DNA from: Streptomyces sp. F001
Lineage (GTDB): Bacteria > Actinomycetota > Actinomycetes > Streptomycetales > Streptomycetaceae
DNA length: 64,000 bases
Direction of reading: 5' to 3'
Assembly (NCBI RefSeq): GCF_004187715.1
Contig: NZ_QZWF01000002.1
Coordinates: forward strand, 496,001 to 560,000
In this document: piece after piece, positions 1 to 8,841 of the stretch
How positions within the stretch are numbered: the first letter of the stretch is position 1
Layout: every line of letters begins with the position of its first letter
Notes under the pieces: generated by a model
Told to the model about the DNA's origin: nothing
The model's input: the letters and a program-made list of their open reading frames with translations, nothing else
The model's database searches: none
Position numbers and translations under genes: made by a program

Positions 1-1371
1 GTCCGCACCCTGCCCGCCTCCGCCCGCCCCCGGCCCGGCACCACCGTCACGCTGACACCGCGCGCCGACGCGGGCGAGTGGACCCGCCCGGCGCACGTGC
101 ACGCGCTGGCCCGCCACTTCGGCTCCCTGCTGCGCCACCCGGTGACCTTCGACGACGGCACAGGCGGCCCGGGCGCGTCCGTCAACCCCGAGCCGGCACC
201 CTGGGCGCGTACGTACCCCACGCCGGGAGCCCGATCCCGTGCGCTGGCCGCGTACGGCGAGGAGGTCTTCGGGTTCACGCCGCTGGACACCATCGAGCTG
301 GACCTGCCGGCCGTGGGTCTGAAGGGTGTCGCGTGCGTGCTGCCCGAGACGGTGCCGGCCGGGCGCCGCCACGGCCACCGCGTGCACGTCAAGGGCATGC
401 TGCTGTCCGAGCAGGCCGAGGAGATCCTGCCCGAGTGGGCCTTCTTCGTCCGCTGCGTCGTCGACGCCGAGAGCCTGCGCCCGACGGCGTCCCGCGAGTC
501 CCTGTACGAGGACGACACCCTCGCCGCCGTCCGTGACGCCCTCGCCGAGCGGCTGCGCGCGTGGATCGCCCGGGCCGCCGCCAGCGACCCGGACCTGCTC
601 GCCCGCTTCCTCCGGGCCCACCACCTGGCCGTGAAGTCGCTCGCGGTGCACGACGACGAGATCCTGCGGATGCTGCTGCCCTGGCTGCCGTTCGAGACCA
701 CCGCCGGGCACACCACCCTCGACGAGTTCGCGCGCACCCATCGCACCGTGCTCGTGACGTCCAGCGTGGAGGAGTTCCGGCAGGTCGCGGCGATCGCCTC
801 GGCCGCCGGGCTCGGCGTCGTCAACGGCGGCTACACCTACGATCGTGACCTGGTCCACCGGCTGCCCGAGATCAGGCCCGAGACAAGCGTCGCCGACCTC
901 GACCCGGCGACCCTCACCGCCCACCTCGACCCCGTCGACCGGGAGACGGAACTGGCCGCCGCGGCCTATCTCGCCCAGGCCCGCGACGCCCTCGCCGTCT
1001 TCGACTGCGACGTCGCGCTGCGCACCTTCCAGCCCGCCTCCGCACCCGCCCTCCTCGTCGACAGCCGCGAGGCCCGGCACGAGCGCACCCGCTCCCAGCT
1101 CGCCCGTGAGCAGGAGGGCGGCCTGTGGGGCGACATCCTCGGCGCCCTGCGCCAGGAGGCACCGCGGGCCCAGCTGATCCTCAACCAGCTCAACCCGCTG
1201 GTCCGCACCGCCGTCGCCATCGACGAGCCCGAACTGGCCCGCACCAGCGCCGAAGCCCTCTACGGGCAGGCCGCGATGCTGTCCCGGCGCCCGCTCAGGC
1301 CCGCCGAATCGAGCCTCATCAACCGCTCCTTCCTCGACCTTCTCGCCCACGCCCTCCGCAAGGACAGCTGA
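1..1371 (+). CDS. HSP90-family chaperone-like ATPase, 5' end outside window
   Basis: The frame is open from base 1, so the N-terminal ATPase (GHKL) domain lies upstream of the window. The visible 456 codons correspond to the middle and C-terminal parts. Hsp90-type signatures are the GTTVTL strand near the start, the SLLRHPVTF stretch and the SRESLYEDD motif that resembles the SREML/SRESLQ segment of HtpG, followed by AVRDALAERLRAWI. In ordinary HtpG this region is better conserved, so this is a divergent HSP90-like protein, not the housekeeping chaperone. The gene ends with TGA 2 nt before the ATG of a large TPR protein, so the two are surely co-transcribed and probably work together. No MEEVD-type TPR-binding tail is present; the protein ends in LRKDS. 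Confidence 0.85.
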   Translation, partial: VRTLPASARPRPGTTVTLTPRADAGEWTRPAHVHALARHFGSLLRHPVTFDDGTGGPGASVNPEPAPWARTYPTPGARSRALAAYGEEVFGFTPLDTIELDLPAVGLKGVACVLPETVPAGRRHGHRVHVKGMLLSEQAEEILPEWAFFVRCVVDAESLRPTASRESLYEDDTLAAVRDALAERLRAWIARAAASDPDLLARFLRAHHLAVKSLAVHDDEILRMLLPWLPFETTAGHTTLDEFARTHRTVLVTSSVEEFRQVAAIASAAGLGVVNGGYTYDRDLVHRLPEIRPETSVADLDPATLTAHLDPVDRETELAAAAYLAQARDALAVFDCDVALRTFQPASAPALLVDSREARHERTRSQLAREQEGGLWGDILGALRQEAPRAQLILNQLNPLVRTAVAIDEPELARTSAEALYGQAAMLSRRPLRPAESSLINRSFLDLLAHALRKDS

Positions 1372-1373
1372 CG

Positions 1374-4313
1374 ATGCCCACCGCACCCCATCCCCAGAAC
1401 ACGGACGAGCTGTACCAGGCGCTCCAGGAGAACGACCGGCGCCCCTACGGCCGAACCCGCACCGTCACCGCCGAGGAACTCGTCGACGCCGCCGAGCAGT
1501 TCGCAGAGCCCGTCCCGCTCGTCCACGCGCTCCTCGAACTCCAGGAGGCCTACACCTACGGCTCCGAACCCAGAAAGTCGCCCGTCGTCTTCGCCCGCCT
1601 GCTCACCCTCTTCGACGAGCAGCCCGACGTCTTCGACGACCGCCTGCGCCACATGCTGTTCTGGCGTTTCAAGTGGGTCGGCCACGCCCTGCGCCAGCTG
1701 CCCGAGATACCGCTGGCCAGCCTGCGCCAGTGGCTGACGGAGATGCGCGACCGGTACGAGAAGGCCGATCTCGGCCTCCAGCCCTACTACGGACAGGCGT
1801 ACCAGCTCGCCGCCCACGTGGGCGAGGACACCACCCTCGCCTACGAGCTGTGGGCGGGCCGCACCCGCACCCGGCTCAGCGACTGCGAGGCCTGCGAGAT
1901 CTGCGAGCGCGCCCTGTACCACCTCACGGCGGGCGACGACGAGCGGGCGCTGAGCGCCTGGGAGCCCGTCCTGGCAGGGAAGGAATCCTGCCAGGAGGAG
2001 CCGGCCCGCTCCGTCTCGTACGCGCTGTTGCCCCTGCTGCGCACCGGCCGCACCGACCGGGCCCGCGAACTGCACCTCGCCGGCTACCGCAGCTGCCGCC
2101 GCAACCCCTCGATGTCCCAAGAGGTCGGCCGGCACCTGGAGTTCTGCGCGCTGACCGGCAACGAGGCACGCGGCCTGGAACTGCTCGCCGAGAACCGGAG
2201 CCTTTTCGACGAGGTCGACTCGCCGCTGGACCTGCTCGGCTTCCTCACCGGCGTGGAGGTCCTCCTCCAGCGCGTCGAGCTTCTCGGCCACGGCGAACTG
2301 CCCGCCGCCGGGTACGCGGGCCGCACCTGGACGGTGGCGGGCCTGCGCGCCGAGGTGCGCGGCCGCGCCGACGACCTCGCCGCCCGCTTCGACGCCCGCA
2401 ACGGAACCACGGCCCACACCGACCGCCGCAGGGCCCGCCTCGACCGTGCCCCGCTCCTGGACGCTCTGGAACTGACCCTGCGCACCCGCAGCCTCGACGC
2501 GGTGGTCCCGGCCGTCCCGGTTGCCGTGCCCGCCGCCCGTACGACCGCAGCCGTCCCCGATTCGCTGCCCGAACTCATCCGCCAGGCACGGACGTTGGAC
2601 GAGCAGGGGCATCCGGACGCACATGCCTGCTGGGCCCGGCTGCGCACGCTCGTCACCGCCCGCGACTACACCCACCCTCACGACCCGGCCGTGGGCCCGC
2701 TCGTACAACTGCGCGCGGACCTGCTGGCCGACGAGGCGAGCCAGGCGGGTGAGAAGGACGAGTTCGCCGACGCCGCCGCCCTCCACGAGGAGGCCGCGGC
2801 CCTGTACGACGACGCCGGAGAGCCGGGGCACGCGGCGCTCGCCCGCGCCTGCGCCCTGCTCGCCACCGCCGAAATCCCCGCGGAGGGCGCGGACGGAGCC
2901 GAGGCGAAGGCCGCCGCGCTGACCGCCGCCCACGCGTCCATGGTCCGCCTGCACGAGGAGACGCCCGGCCTCGCCCCGTACCAGGAGGCCCGCCTGCTGC
3001 GGCTGCGGGCGACCGCCCTCGGCCTGCGCCTGCAGACCTCGGGGAGCAAGGAGCACGCCGCGCCGGTCTTCGCCGAGGTGGACCTGCTGCACACGTTCGC
3101 CACCCGGCACGACATCACCGGGCAGATCTCCGGTGCCCTGCTGCTGCGGGCCAGCACCCACGCCATCTCCGGCGATCTGCCGGCCGCGGTCACCGAGATC
3201 GACGCCCTCCTCGACCGGCTGAAGGCGCATGGCCCCGCCTGGCACCTGCCCCGCACACTCGGACTGCGCGGTCGGCTCCAGCTCGGCCTCCAGGATGCGC
3301 AGGCCGCGCACGCGGACCTGACCGAGGGCTTGCGACTGGCCGCCGACTGGCCGGCCGACGCCGTCGACACCGCCCGCCTCCACGGTGATCTGGCCGAGGC
3401 CTGCATGTACTTGGGCCGCCCCGACGAGGCACTGCGGCACCTGACGCGCTCCGCGGAGCTGGAGCTTCGCCGCGGCAGCCGGACGGACGCGTTCTGCGCG
3501 TACAGCAACGCGGCCCAGCTCAGCCTCGACCTGGGCCGCGTCGAGGACTGCATTGCGCTGCTCGACTCCCTGCTGGCCGAACCGGACATCGCCGCCGGAG
3601 AGCAGGACGACCGGCTCGTCGCTCAGCTGCGCCTGACCCGGGCTCGCGCACTGCACGCCGGGGAGGACCTCAAGGCCGCCACGGCGGAGCTCGTCGCCCT
3701 CGCGGCCGAGTCGGCCGACTGGGACGACGACCCGGGCAGCCACGCCATGATCGCCGCGGAGACGGCCGTACTCCTCGGCGAGTCCGCTGAGTTCGGCCGG
3801 GCCCGTGAGGCCGCGGACCAGGCACTCGCCGCCCACGCCCGGGCCCCGCGCTACGAGCAGCTCAGCAACTGCCTGCGCGAACTCGCCCGCCTCCAGGCCC
3901 AGAATCAGGGCCCCGACGGCCTGGCCGACGCCCTTGCCTACCTCGCCGACGCCGGCCGGATCGCCGAAGAGGCCCGCGCCGCCGCATACGAGGCCCACGG
4001 CCGCTCCCTGGACACCGCCCTGGCCTACGAACACGGGCGGGTCAACGCCTACGCCGGCGAGTACGAGGACGCCCTGGCCGCCCTGGAGAAGGCCCTCGCC
4101 TTGCTCGGCGAGCCGGGACCGGATGACGACCGCGCCGGCGAGTGGGCCGAGTGCGTCCGCCTCGCGGGTGCTGTGGAGGGCATCTACCTGGAACGCCCCG
4201 CCCCCGCCCTCACCCGCCTCGACGCGGCGGTCTCCAGCCTGACAGCCCTGGGCCACACCGAGGAGACCGAGCCGCTGATCTCCTTGGCGGCCCGGCTGCG
4301 CGGCGAGGAGTGA
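1374..4313 (+). CDS. Large tetratricopeptide-repeat protein paired with the HSP90-like gene
   Basis: 979 residues. The ATG at 1374 was chosen because it follows the upstream TGA by 2 nt; the frame is open further upstream but that part overlaps the HSP90-like gene. The product is almost entirely helical with many degenerate TPR-like units rich in Ala, Leu and Glu, clearest from residue ~540 to the end (for example the ADAAALHEEAAALYDDAGE, DLAEACMYLGRPDEALRHL and GEYEDALAALEKALALLGE segments). A CEACEIC cysteine cluster occurs near residue 165. No signal peptide, membrane segment or catalytic motif is visible, so a cytoplasmic scaffold is likely. Tight linkage suggests it is the dedicated partner or client adaptor of the HSP90-like protein. 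That is inference; no function is established here. Confidence 0.85.
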   Translation: MPTAPHPQNTDELYQALQENDRRPYGRTRTVTAEELVDAAEQFAEPVPLVHALLELQEAYTYGSEPRKSPVVFARLLTLFDEQPDVFDDRLRHMLFWRFKWVGHALRQLPEIPLASLRQWLTEMRDRYEKADLGLQPYYGQAYQLAAHVGEDTTLAYELWAGRTRTRLSDCEACEICERALYHLTAGDDERALSAWEPVLAGKESCQEEPARSVSYALLPLLRTGRTDRARELHLAGYRSCRRNPSMSQEVGRHLEFCALTGNEARGLELLAENRSLFDEVDSPLDLLGFLTGVEVLLQRVELLGHGELPAAGYAGRTWTVAGLRAEVRGRADDLAARFDARNGTTAHTDRRRARLDRAPLLDALELTLRTRSLDAVVPAVPVAVPAARTTAAVPDSLPELIRQARTLDEQGHPDAHACWARLRTLVTARDYTHPHDPAVGPLVQLRADLLADEASQAGEKDEFADAAALHEEAAALYDDAGEPGHAALARACALLATAEIPAEGADGAEAKAAALTAAHASMVRLHEETPGLAPYQEARLLRLRATALGLRLQTSGSKEHAAPVFAEVDLLHTFATRHDITGQISGALLLRASTHAISGDLPAAVTEIDALLDRLKAHGPAWHLPRTLGLRGRLQLGLQDAQAAHADLTEGLRLAADWPADAVDTARLHGDLAEACMYLGRPDEALRHLTRSAELELRRGSRTDAFCAYSNAAQLSLDLGRVEDCIALLDSLLAEPDIAAGEQDDRLVAQLRLTRARALHAGEDLKAATAELVALAAESADWDDDPGSHAMIAAETAVLLGESAEFGRAREAADQALAAHARAPRYEQLSNCLRELARLQAQNQGPDGLADALAYLADAGRIAEEARAAAYEAHGRSLDTALAYEHGRVNAYAGEYEDALAALEKALALLGEPGPDDDRAGEWAECVRLAGAVEGIYLERPAPALTRLDAAVSSLTALGHTEETEPLISLAARLRGEE

Positions 4314-4442
4314 CGCGGCGGTGCCGGGGCGACAACCCGCCCCGGCACCGGGGCCCATCTCTCCGGGCCATCGACGACGAGCACGCCCTGGAGCCGGCGA
4401 AGCCGCGTGTTTCGACTCGCTGTTCAGGTGTGCGCCCAGAAG

Positions 4443-4482
4443 GGCGCCTGGCGGGCATCTGCCCTGGTCAGGCGCCATTTTT
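4443..4482. terminator. Hairpin with T-run between the TPR gene and an ALDH remnant
   Basis: Perfect 8-bp inverted repeat GGCGCCTG (4443-4450) / CAGGCGCC (4469-4476) followed on the plus strand by ATTTTT. It lies 130 bp after the TPR stop codon and would stop plus-strand transcripts. The same stem sequence recurs at 50288-50325 after the intact aldehyde dehydrogenase gene, so it probably arrived or was duplicated together with the dehydrogenase 3' end next to it. Confidence 0.7.
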
Positions 4483-4489
4483 CTGTGTC

Positions 4490-4560
4490 TGGAAGGAGCC
4501 CGGATTCTTCGCCGAGTACGACACCGACAGGTTCTTCGTCTGCTGGTGGTACATCTTGGT
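4490..4560 (-). pseudogene. 3'-end remnant of an aldehyde dehydrogenase gene
   Basis: Read on the minus strand this segment encodes TKMYHQQTKNLSVSYSAKN followed by PGSF. It matches the C-terminus of the intact aldehyde dehydrogenase at 50337-51860 ([19 protein letters not shown], then PKKLGFF). Nothing upstream (4561-4868) continues the dehydrogenase, so only the last ~25 codons survive. The hairpin just beyond it is also shared with the intact gene. It could be a scar of deletion, the far att copy of an integrated element, or the end of a lost paralogue. Between 4561 and 4868 I see no other gene. Confidence 0.65.
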
Positions 4561-4868
4561 TGGTGACGTGACCAGGGAAAATGAGCGTTGGTTTCGCGGC
4601 AGGCGGAGAGTTGGCCCGCGCATGGTCCGGATCTTGCTTGACGGGGCAGGCATGTGGGTGAGGCTGTCCCACTGGAGCGTCCGCCCTGCGACGGTGGCTG
4701 TGAAGGGGGCGTAGCAGCAGGTCAGTTCATGCGTATCAGCCCCATCGCAGCGGTCGTCGCCAGTCCGCCGATCCGGGTGCGTGGCCCGGTGCCACGGCCT
4801 CGATGCACCACTCGTCCTCCTGGACGAGCGTCCTGGGCCGTCGCCGTCGTGGGCCGCTGGAGGCGGTC

Positions 4869-5115
4869 ATGGCTAGTCAGTTTCGTTTGGATCAGCAGGT
4901 CGTTGGGCCGGATGTGCCATTGACTGACGCGCAATGGCGCAAATCGAGCCGTTACTCCCGGACCGCACGCCGAGGCGGGCGGCCGGTGGCGTGATCATCG
5001 CGAGGTGATGGATGCGATCGCCTTCAAGTTCCGGACGGGAACGCACTGGGGGCACCTGCCTCCGAAGTACGGCAACTGGCGCGGGGTCTACAACCGGTTG
5101 CGGATGCGGGCCGTC
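4869..5115 (+). pseudogene. IS5-type transposase, N-terminal fragment (DUF4096-like)
   Basis: Translating across two single-base losses gives PLTDAQW, then IEPLLPDRTPRRGGR, then WRDHREVMDAIAFKFRTGTHW and the GNWRGVYNRLRM helix. This is the N-terminal region of an actinobacterial IS5-family transposase. One missing G lies in the CGCAATGGCGC stretch (~4936) and one in the CGAGGCGGGCGG stretch (~4975). The frame is cut at ~5115 by the IS4-type element; the same gene resumes at ~6889. The second half of this transposase, beyond the STIVRAHQH motif, is missing. Confidence 0.65.
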
Positions 5116-6888
5116 GGCCGGGTAGTTAGTGTTTTCGCAGGTCACGCAAGGGGGCCGTTTCCCGCGTGACTGCCGCGTAGCGCCCGGTGCGGACCCTCTT
5201 GATCATTCCCTTCTCGGTCCAGCGGGCGAGTTGTCGATAGGTGGCGACGAGGGTGGCGTCGCCGAGGAGTTCGGCGATCTCCCTTGAGCGCCATAGCCGT
5301 TCGGGTTCTGCCTGCAGGATGGCCAGGACACGTGTCATGCGGTTGCTGGTCTGGCCGGGGCCGACGTACTGGGGGACCGTGGTCGTGGGCAGTGCGGGCT
5401 CCGGCGCCGGCGGCGGCAGGAGAGTGATCACCGTCGAGGTCACGGTCTTGCTGGCGTCGGGGCGGCCGTCCAGTTTCCTTTCCGCGTAGCGGGAGATGGG
5501 GGACTTCACCTTGCGGGTGCTGACGCGGCCCCGGCGTGCGGGCGATAGCGCCGACAGGACGCGTCGGCCGATCTCCCCGGTGCCCTGCTCGAAGACTCCT
5601 TCCGCGCATACCAGCAGGTCACGGGCGGTCTGGAGGGCGACGGTGAACCCGCAGCGGTCGGGATCGGTGCCTGGCTGGGACTCCGCCGCCTGGACCATGG
5701 TGCGTCGCAGAACCTGGTAGAGGGCGAGCACGGCCCACACCTCCTGCTCGACGCCGGCCGGGTCGTGCGAGCGCAGGACACGCCCGTGCAGGATGGTGTG
5801 GCGCAAGGCGTAGTAGGCGCTCTCGTGCTCCCAACGCTCGTGATACAGGCACACGAGGCGGTCGGCGGGGTAGCGGCGGGCGTCCAGGAGCGTGGTCACC
5901 AGACGGTAGGAGCCCTCGAAGGTGCTGCCATCGGTGCAGGTGATACTCACCTGGGCTTCGATGATGCGCACCGGGACGCCGCCGATGACCGAGAGGTAGG
6001 AGGAGTCGGCGAGAGTTTGAAGGACTGGTGGGCGGCGGCGCTGGCGGATGCGGCCCAGGACCTGTGCGCCGGTGGCGTGCGCGGCGGTGAGGAAGTCGTT
6101 GCTGTCGAAGCCCCGGTCCCACAGCACCAGCATCTCGGGGCTCAGATGGTGCAACAGCCTGGTGGCGTAGGAGTTTCACCCTCCCGGGTGGGACCGAAAA
6201 CCGCTGCGATGACGGCCCGGGTGCCGGTCTCGACCAGCGTCATCAGCTCGACCTGGGGATACCCGCCGTGGGGGCACCGCCCCAGCCAGCCCCGGTTGCG
6301 TTCGCTGTCAGGCACCTTGATCGAGCTGCAGCCGTCGAACGACACTGTCCGATACGGGCCGAACCGCACTCCCGGCATGGTTGGCCGGGCCAACGGCCCG
6401 GCCAGCACCTCGAACAACGCACGCACCGGCGCGCTGCCGAGTCGGCGGCGCAGATCACGGAGTGCCTTCGTGCTCGGGCGGACAACCGGCATCCCCGACA
6501 GGCCGGCCGTCAGCTTGGCCCAGACGAGCCGGTAGCCGACCTCGGGGAACATGCACATCGCCAGCAGGAAGTAGACCCCGACCCGCGAGGGCAGATCCCG
6601 CAGCCGCCGCTGCACGACCCTCGTCTCCGACAAGACCGCGTCGACCAGCTCGAACGGCACGATCGCCGTCAGCTCCCCCAGATGACCCGGCGCGAACCGG
6701 CCCGCGGCCACAGTGACCGTACGGGTGATGGTCGCCAGCGGCGACGGCAGGACACAATGACCGGGCAACGGAGCTCCTTCGGTAACAAGCTGTCTTGGAC
6801 GACTGCCTGTACCAACGAGCTCCGTTGCTCCGTGTCAGGACTTTCTCAACTCCCTTGTGTGACCTGCGAAAACGCTAACTACCCGGCC
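5116..6888 (-). mobile_element. IS4-type insertion sequence nested in the IS5-type transposase
   Basis: A ~1.77 kb element bounded by near-perfect terminal inverted repeats: 5116-5150 and the complement of 6854-6888 agree at 33 of 35 positions, both beginning GGCCGGGTAGTTAG. It carries one transposase reading frame on the minus strand, ending inside the left repeat. It separates the two parts of the IS5-type transposase, so it inserted later. No clear direct target duplication is seen outside the repeats; the immediate flanks are GCCGTC and TTGGGG. Confidence 0.75.
5126..6768 (-). pseudogene. IS4-family transposase, broken by one frameshift
   Basis: Two overlapping frames make one transposase. 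6768 down to ~6175 encodes the N-terminal IS4 domain (residues ~1-195, with SFDGCSSIKVPD carrying the first catalytic Asp). From ~6175 to 5126 the rest follows, with LLHHLSPEMLVLWDRGFDSND (second Asp) and YHERWEHESAYYALR, the Y-R-E signature of IS4. The frames join if one base is restored in GGTGAAACTCC near 6176, which would give GENSYATRLL. A one-base deletion is the simplest reading; a -1 programmed shift is less likely because there is no canonical slippery heptamer. The product as written would be inactive. Confidence 0.75.
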
Positions 6889-7016
6889 TTGGGGAAACTT
6901 CAACGGCACCTGGGAGCGGGTGTTTGTCGCGCTGATGGCCCAGGCCGACGCCGATGAGGACCTGAACTGGGCGGTCGCGGTGGATTCCACGATCGTGCGT
7001 GCCCATCAGCACCCCA
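6889..7016 (+). pseudogene. IS5-type transposase, internal fragment
   Basis: Continuation of the fragment at 4869-5115 on the far side of the IS4-type element. It encodes NGTWERVFVALMAQADADED, LNWAVAVDSTIVRAHQH, which includes the first catalytic Asp motif (VDSTIVRAHQH) of IS5-type transposases. After the His codons at ~7016 the similarity stops, so the C-terminal half and right end of the IS are lost. A MITE-like element follows 50 bp later. Confidence 0.7.
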
Positions 7017-7066
7017 TATCGCAGGCATCTTCCTCTGGTCCGCCCGGTGATCCAAACGGAAGGTGC

Positions 7067-7265
7067 CTAGGGCCTGTCCGGCGGATCAGGTCGCGGGAAA
7101 GAGACGGCATCTGATCAGCGCGGGTCAGCGGGGCTTGGTGCGTCCAGCTGCAAGGCGGAGGAGGGAGTCGACGCGATGGGGGTCCCCCGCTCGAGCGAAG
7201 TCGAGAGTGGGGGGAGGGCGTGCCAAGCCCCGCGTCCGCGACATGATCCGCCAGACAGGCCCTAG
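7067..7265. mobile_element. MITE-like non-autonomous element with long terminal inverted repeats
   Basis: 199 bp from CTAGGGCCTGTCCGGCGGAT (7067) to its complement ending at 7265, with ~20 bp of near-perfect terminal inverted repeat flanked by CTAG/TA as expected for IS630- or IS5-type targets. It has no transposase. An inner inverted repeat (GGGGCTTGG at 7131-7139 / CCAAGCCCC at 7223-7231) and a central GGGGGTCCCCCGCTCGAGCG palindromic stretch make it a long hairpin. The central stretch resembles a dispersed intergenic palindrome common in Streptomyces (recalled, not searched). Confidence 0.65.
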
Positions 7266-7429
7266 TCATCAGTGGAGGAGCCTGCACGCCTGCGCCGTCG
7301 CAGTGGCGCTGTCACCCACATCGTCAGCCCGACAAGTGAGAGGAGTACCGCTCCTCCGACGACGACCGGGATAGCGCCCACGAGAGCAAAGATCAGCAGA
7401 AGCTCTGCCCATGTCGGCTCCTCACCCAT
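7262..7429 (-). CDS. Small predicted membrane protein
   Basis: 55 residues starting MGEEPTWAELL. One or two hydrophobic segments (residues ~9-40, LLLIFALVGAIPVVVGGAVL then SLVGLTMWV) precede a basic tail (RRRRRAG), giving a cytoplasm-side positive end. I chose the ATG at 7429 because GGTGGGAG lies 4-12 nt upstream; an in-frame ATG ten codons earlier (7459) has no visible ribosome site. The TAG stop codon falls in the CTAG at the edge of the MITE-like element, so the original C-terminus may have been replaced when that element inserted. No family recognised. Confidence 0.5.
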   Translation of the reverse strand: MGEEPTWAELLLIFALVGAIPVVVGGAVLLSLVGLTMWVTAPLRRRRRAGSSTDD

Positions 7430-7587
7430 CGTGCTCCCACCCTGTGTCACAAACGACATGACGCCAGCGGAAACCGATTAGTTCCGCAAGCCCAGGCCGG
7501 CGCCGCGGGCCATGCCGCGACCGCATGCCGCTCCCTTCTGGCCACCTGTCCCAAGAAGCAGAGCAGTGATCCAAACGAAAGCCCCTA

Positions 7588-8841
7588 GTAGATTGTCGCA
7601 ACTTAGTTTTGCTGTGCGGTTGGGTAGAGGTGGCGCAGTTTCACGCGGGCGTCGTCGGTGGTGAAGTGCCAGTCGACTTGGCGCTGGTCGCTGTTGGTCT
7701 GCTGCTGCCAGGCGGCGAGTTCGGCGTTGAGCACGGCGAGGTCGTCGATGCGGCGGTCCAGGCACTGGCGGGTGAGCGCGGAGAGCTCGATCTCGGCGAT
7801 GTTGAGCCAGGATCCGTGTTTGGGGGTGTGGTGGATCTCCAGGCGCTGTGCCAGCGCGAAGGCTTTCCCCGGGTCGAACGCCTCATAGAGCGAGGCGATG
7901 GTGTGGGTGTTGAGGTTGTCCATCACCAGCACGACCGTGGCGGCGTCGGGATAGTCCACGGTCAGCAGGTGTTCGACCTGGCGCGCCCAGTCGACCTTGG
8001 TCCGGCGGGGCTGGGCATCCACGCGTCGCCATCGCGCAGCGGCAACCCAGCAGAAGATCGAGCAGGTCCCCGAGCGGACGTACTCGTTGTCCTCGCGGCG
8101 GTCACGGCCGGGCCGCGGGGAAGCGGATCGCGGACGTGGCCGAGCAGCTGGTACGGCTTCTCGTCCATGCACACCACCGGGCGCGCCGGGTCGCAGGGGC
8201 GGCGGTAAACCGCCAGGACGTCTTCCATCGCCGCGGCGAAGGCCGCATTCGCGGAGGGCGGGATGGTCCAGCACTTCTTCAGGTGAGACGCAGTTCCGTT
8301 TTTTTAACACCCGGCCGATCGTGGAGTGGTCCAGGTTCGGGATGTCCTCGATCAGCGCGACGTGCTTCTCCAGCAGGCGCAGCGACCACCGGGCATGTCC
8401 CTTGGGCGGCGTCGAGCAGGCCAGCGCGATCAGCCGGGCTTCGACCTCGCCGGTCACCGGGGAGGGCACCGGCGGGCATGCGCGTTCCTTCCGGCCGACC
8501 GTGGCCCACACATCGCCGCCGGTCTCCGCGTACCGCTTCGAGATCAGGCGGACCGACTCGCACGAGACCCCGACCCGTGCCGCGATCACCGCCCGCGGAT
8601 CGACCTCGCCGACCGACCTGTCCAACGCGAGCAGCACCCGAGCCCGCCTGATCATCGACGCGCTGCGGACCCCCGTCGTGGTCACCCGCACCAACGCCTG
8701 ACGATCCTCAGCACTCAAGGCAACCGGATACTTCTTCTGTGACGACATGGCACCCCCGCCCGGCCGAAGTGAAGCGGCGAGGGGAGACTGCCCGACCGTC
8801 AACTCCACCAATCAGAGCCATACTTAGCAGCGACAATCTAC
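7588..8841 (-). mobile_element. IS630-type insertion sequence
   Basis: A 1.25 kb element flanked by TA dinucleotides (7586-7587 and 8842-8843), the target of IS630/Tc1-type transposases. Its ends are inverted repeats: GTAGATTGTCGCAACTTAG at the left and the complement of CTTAGCAGCGACAATCTAC at the right. It holds a single transposase gene on the minus strand whose frame is disrupted. The 24 bp preceding the left TA (GTGATCCAAACGAAAGCCC) closely repeat the sequence preceding the MITE-like element at 7047. Confidence 0.8.
7603..8748 (-). pseudogene. IS630-family transposase with several frame disruptions
   Basis: Starts [19 protein letters not shown] with an N-terminal helix-turn-helix region ([17 protein letters not shown]). 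The DDE core includes [13 protein letters not shown] (first Asp, in a different frame, ~8160-8180), [11 protein letters not shown] (second Asp) and [15 protein letters not shown] (Glu). Frames change near 8300 at a run of seven A (minus strand, GTGTTAAAAAAACGG), again within ~25 bp, and a third time near 8125. The A7 run is a plausible -1 slippery site of the kind some IS630 elements use, but the further lesions mean this copy is probably dead. Confidence 0.75.

Noticed and set aside
1260..4478. 1072-codon open frame on the minus strand opposite the TPR gene
   Set aside because: Arises from high GC third-position bias; composition is Gly/Ala/Arg/Val-rich without domains, and the plus-strand frame has TPR structure and the right start.
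6140..6190. Programmed -1 frameshift in the IS4-type transposase
   Set aside because: The junction GGTGAAACTCC has no canonical slippery heptamer and IS4 elements normally have one frame; a one-base deletion is simpler.
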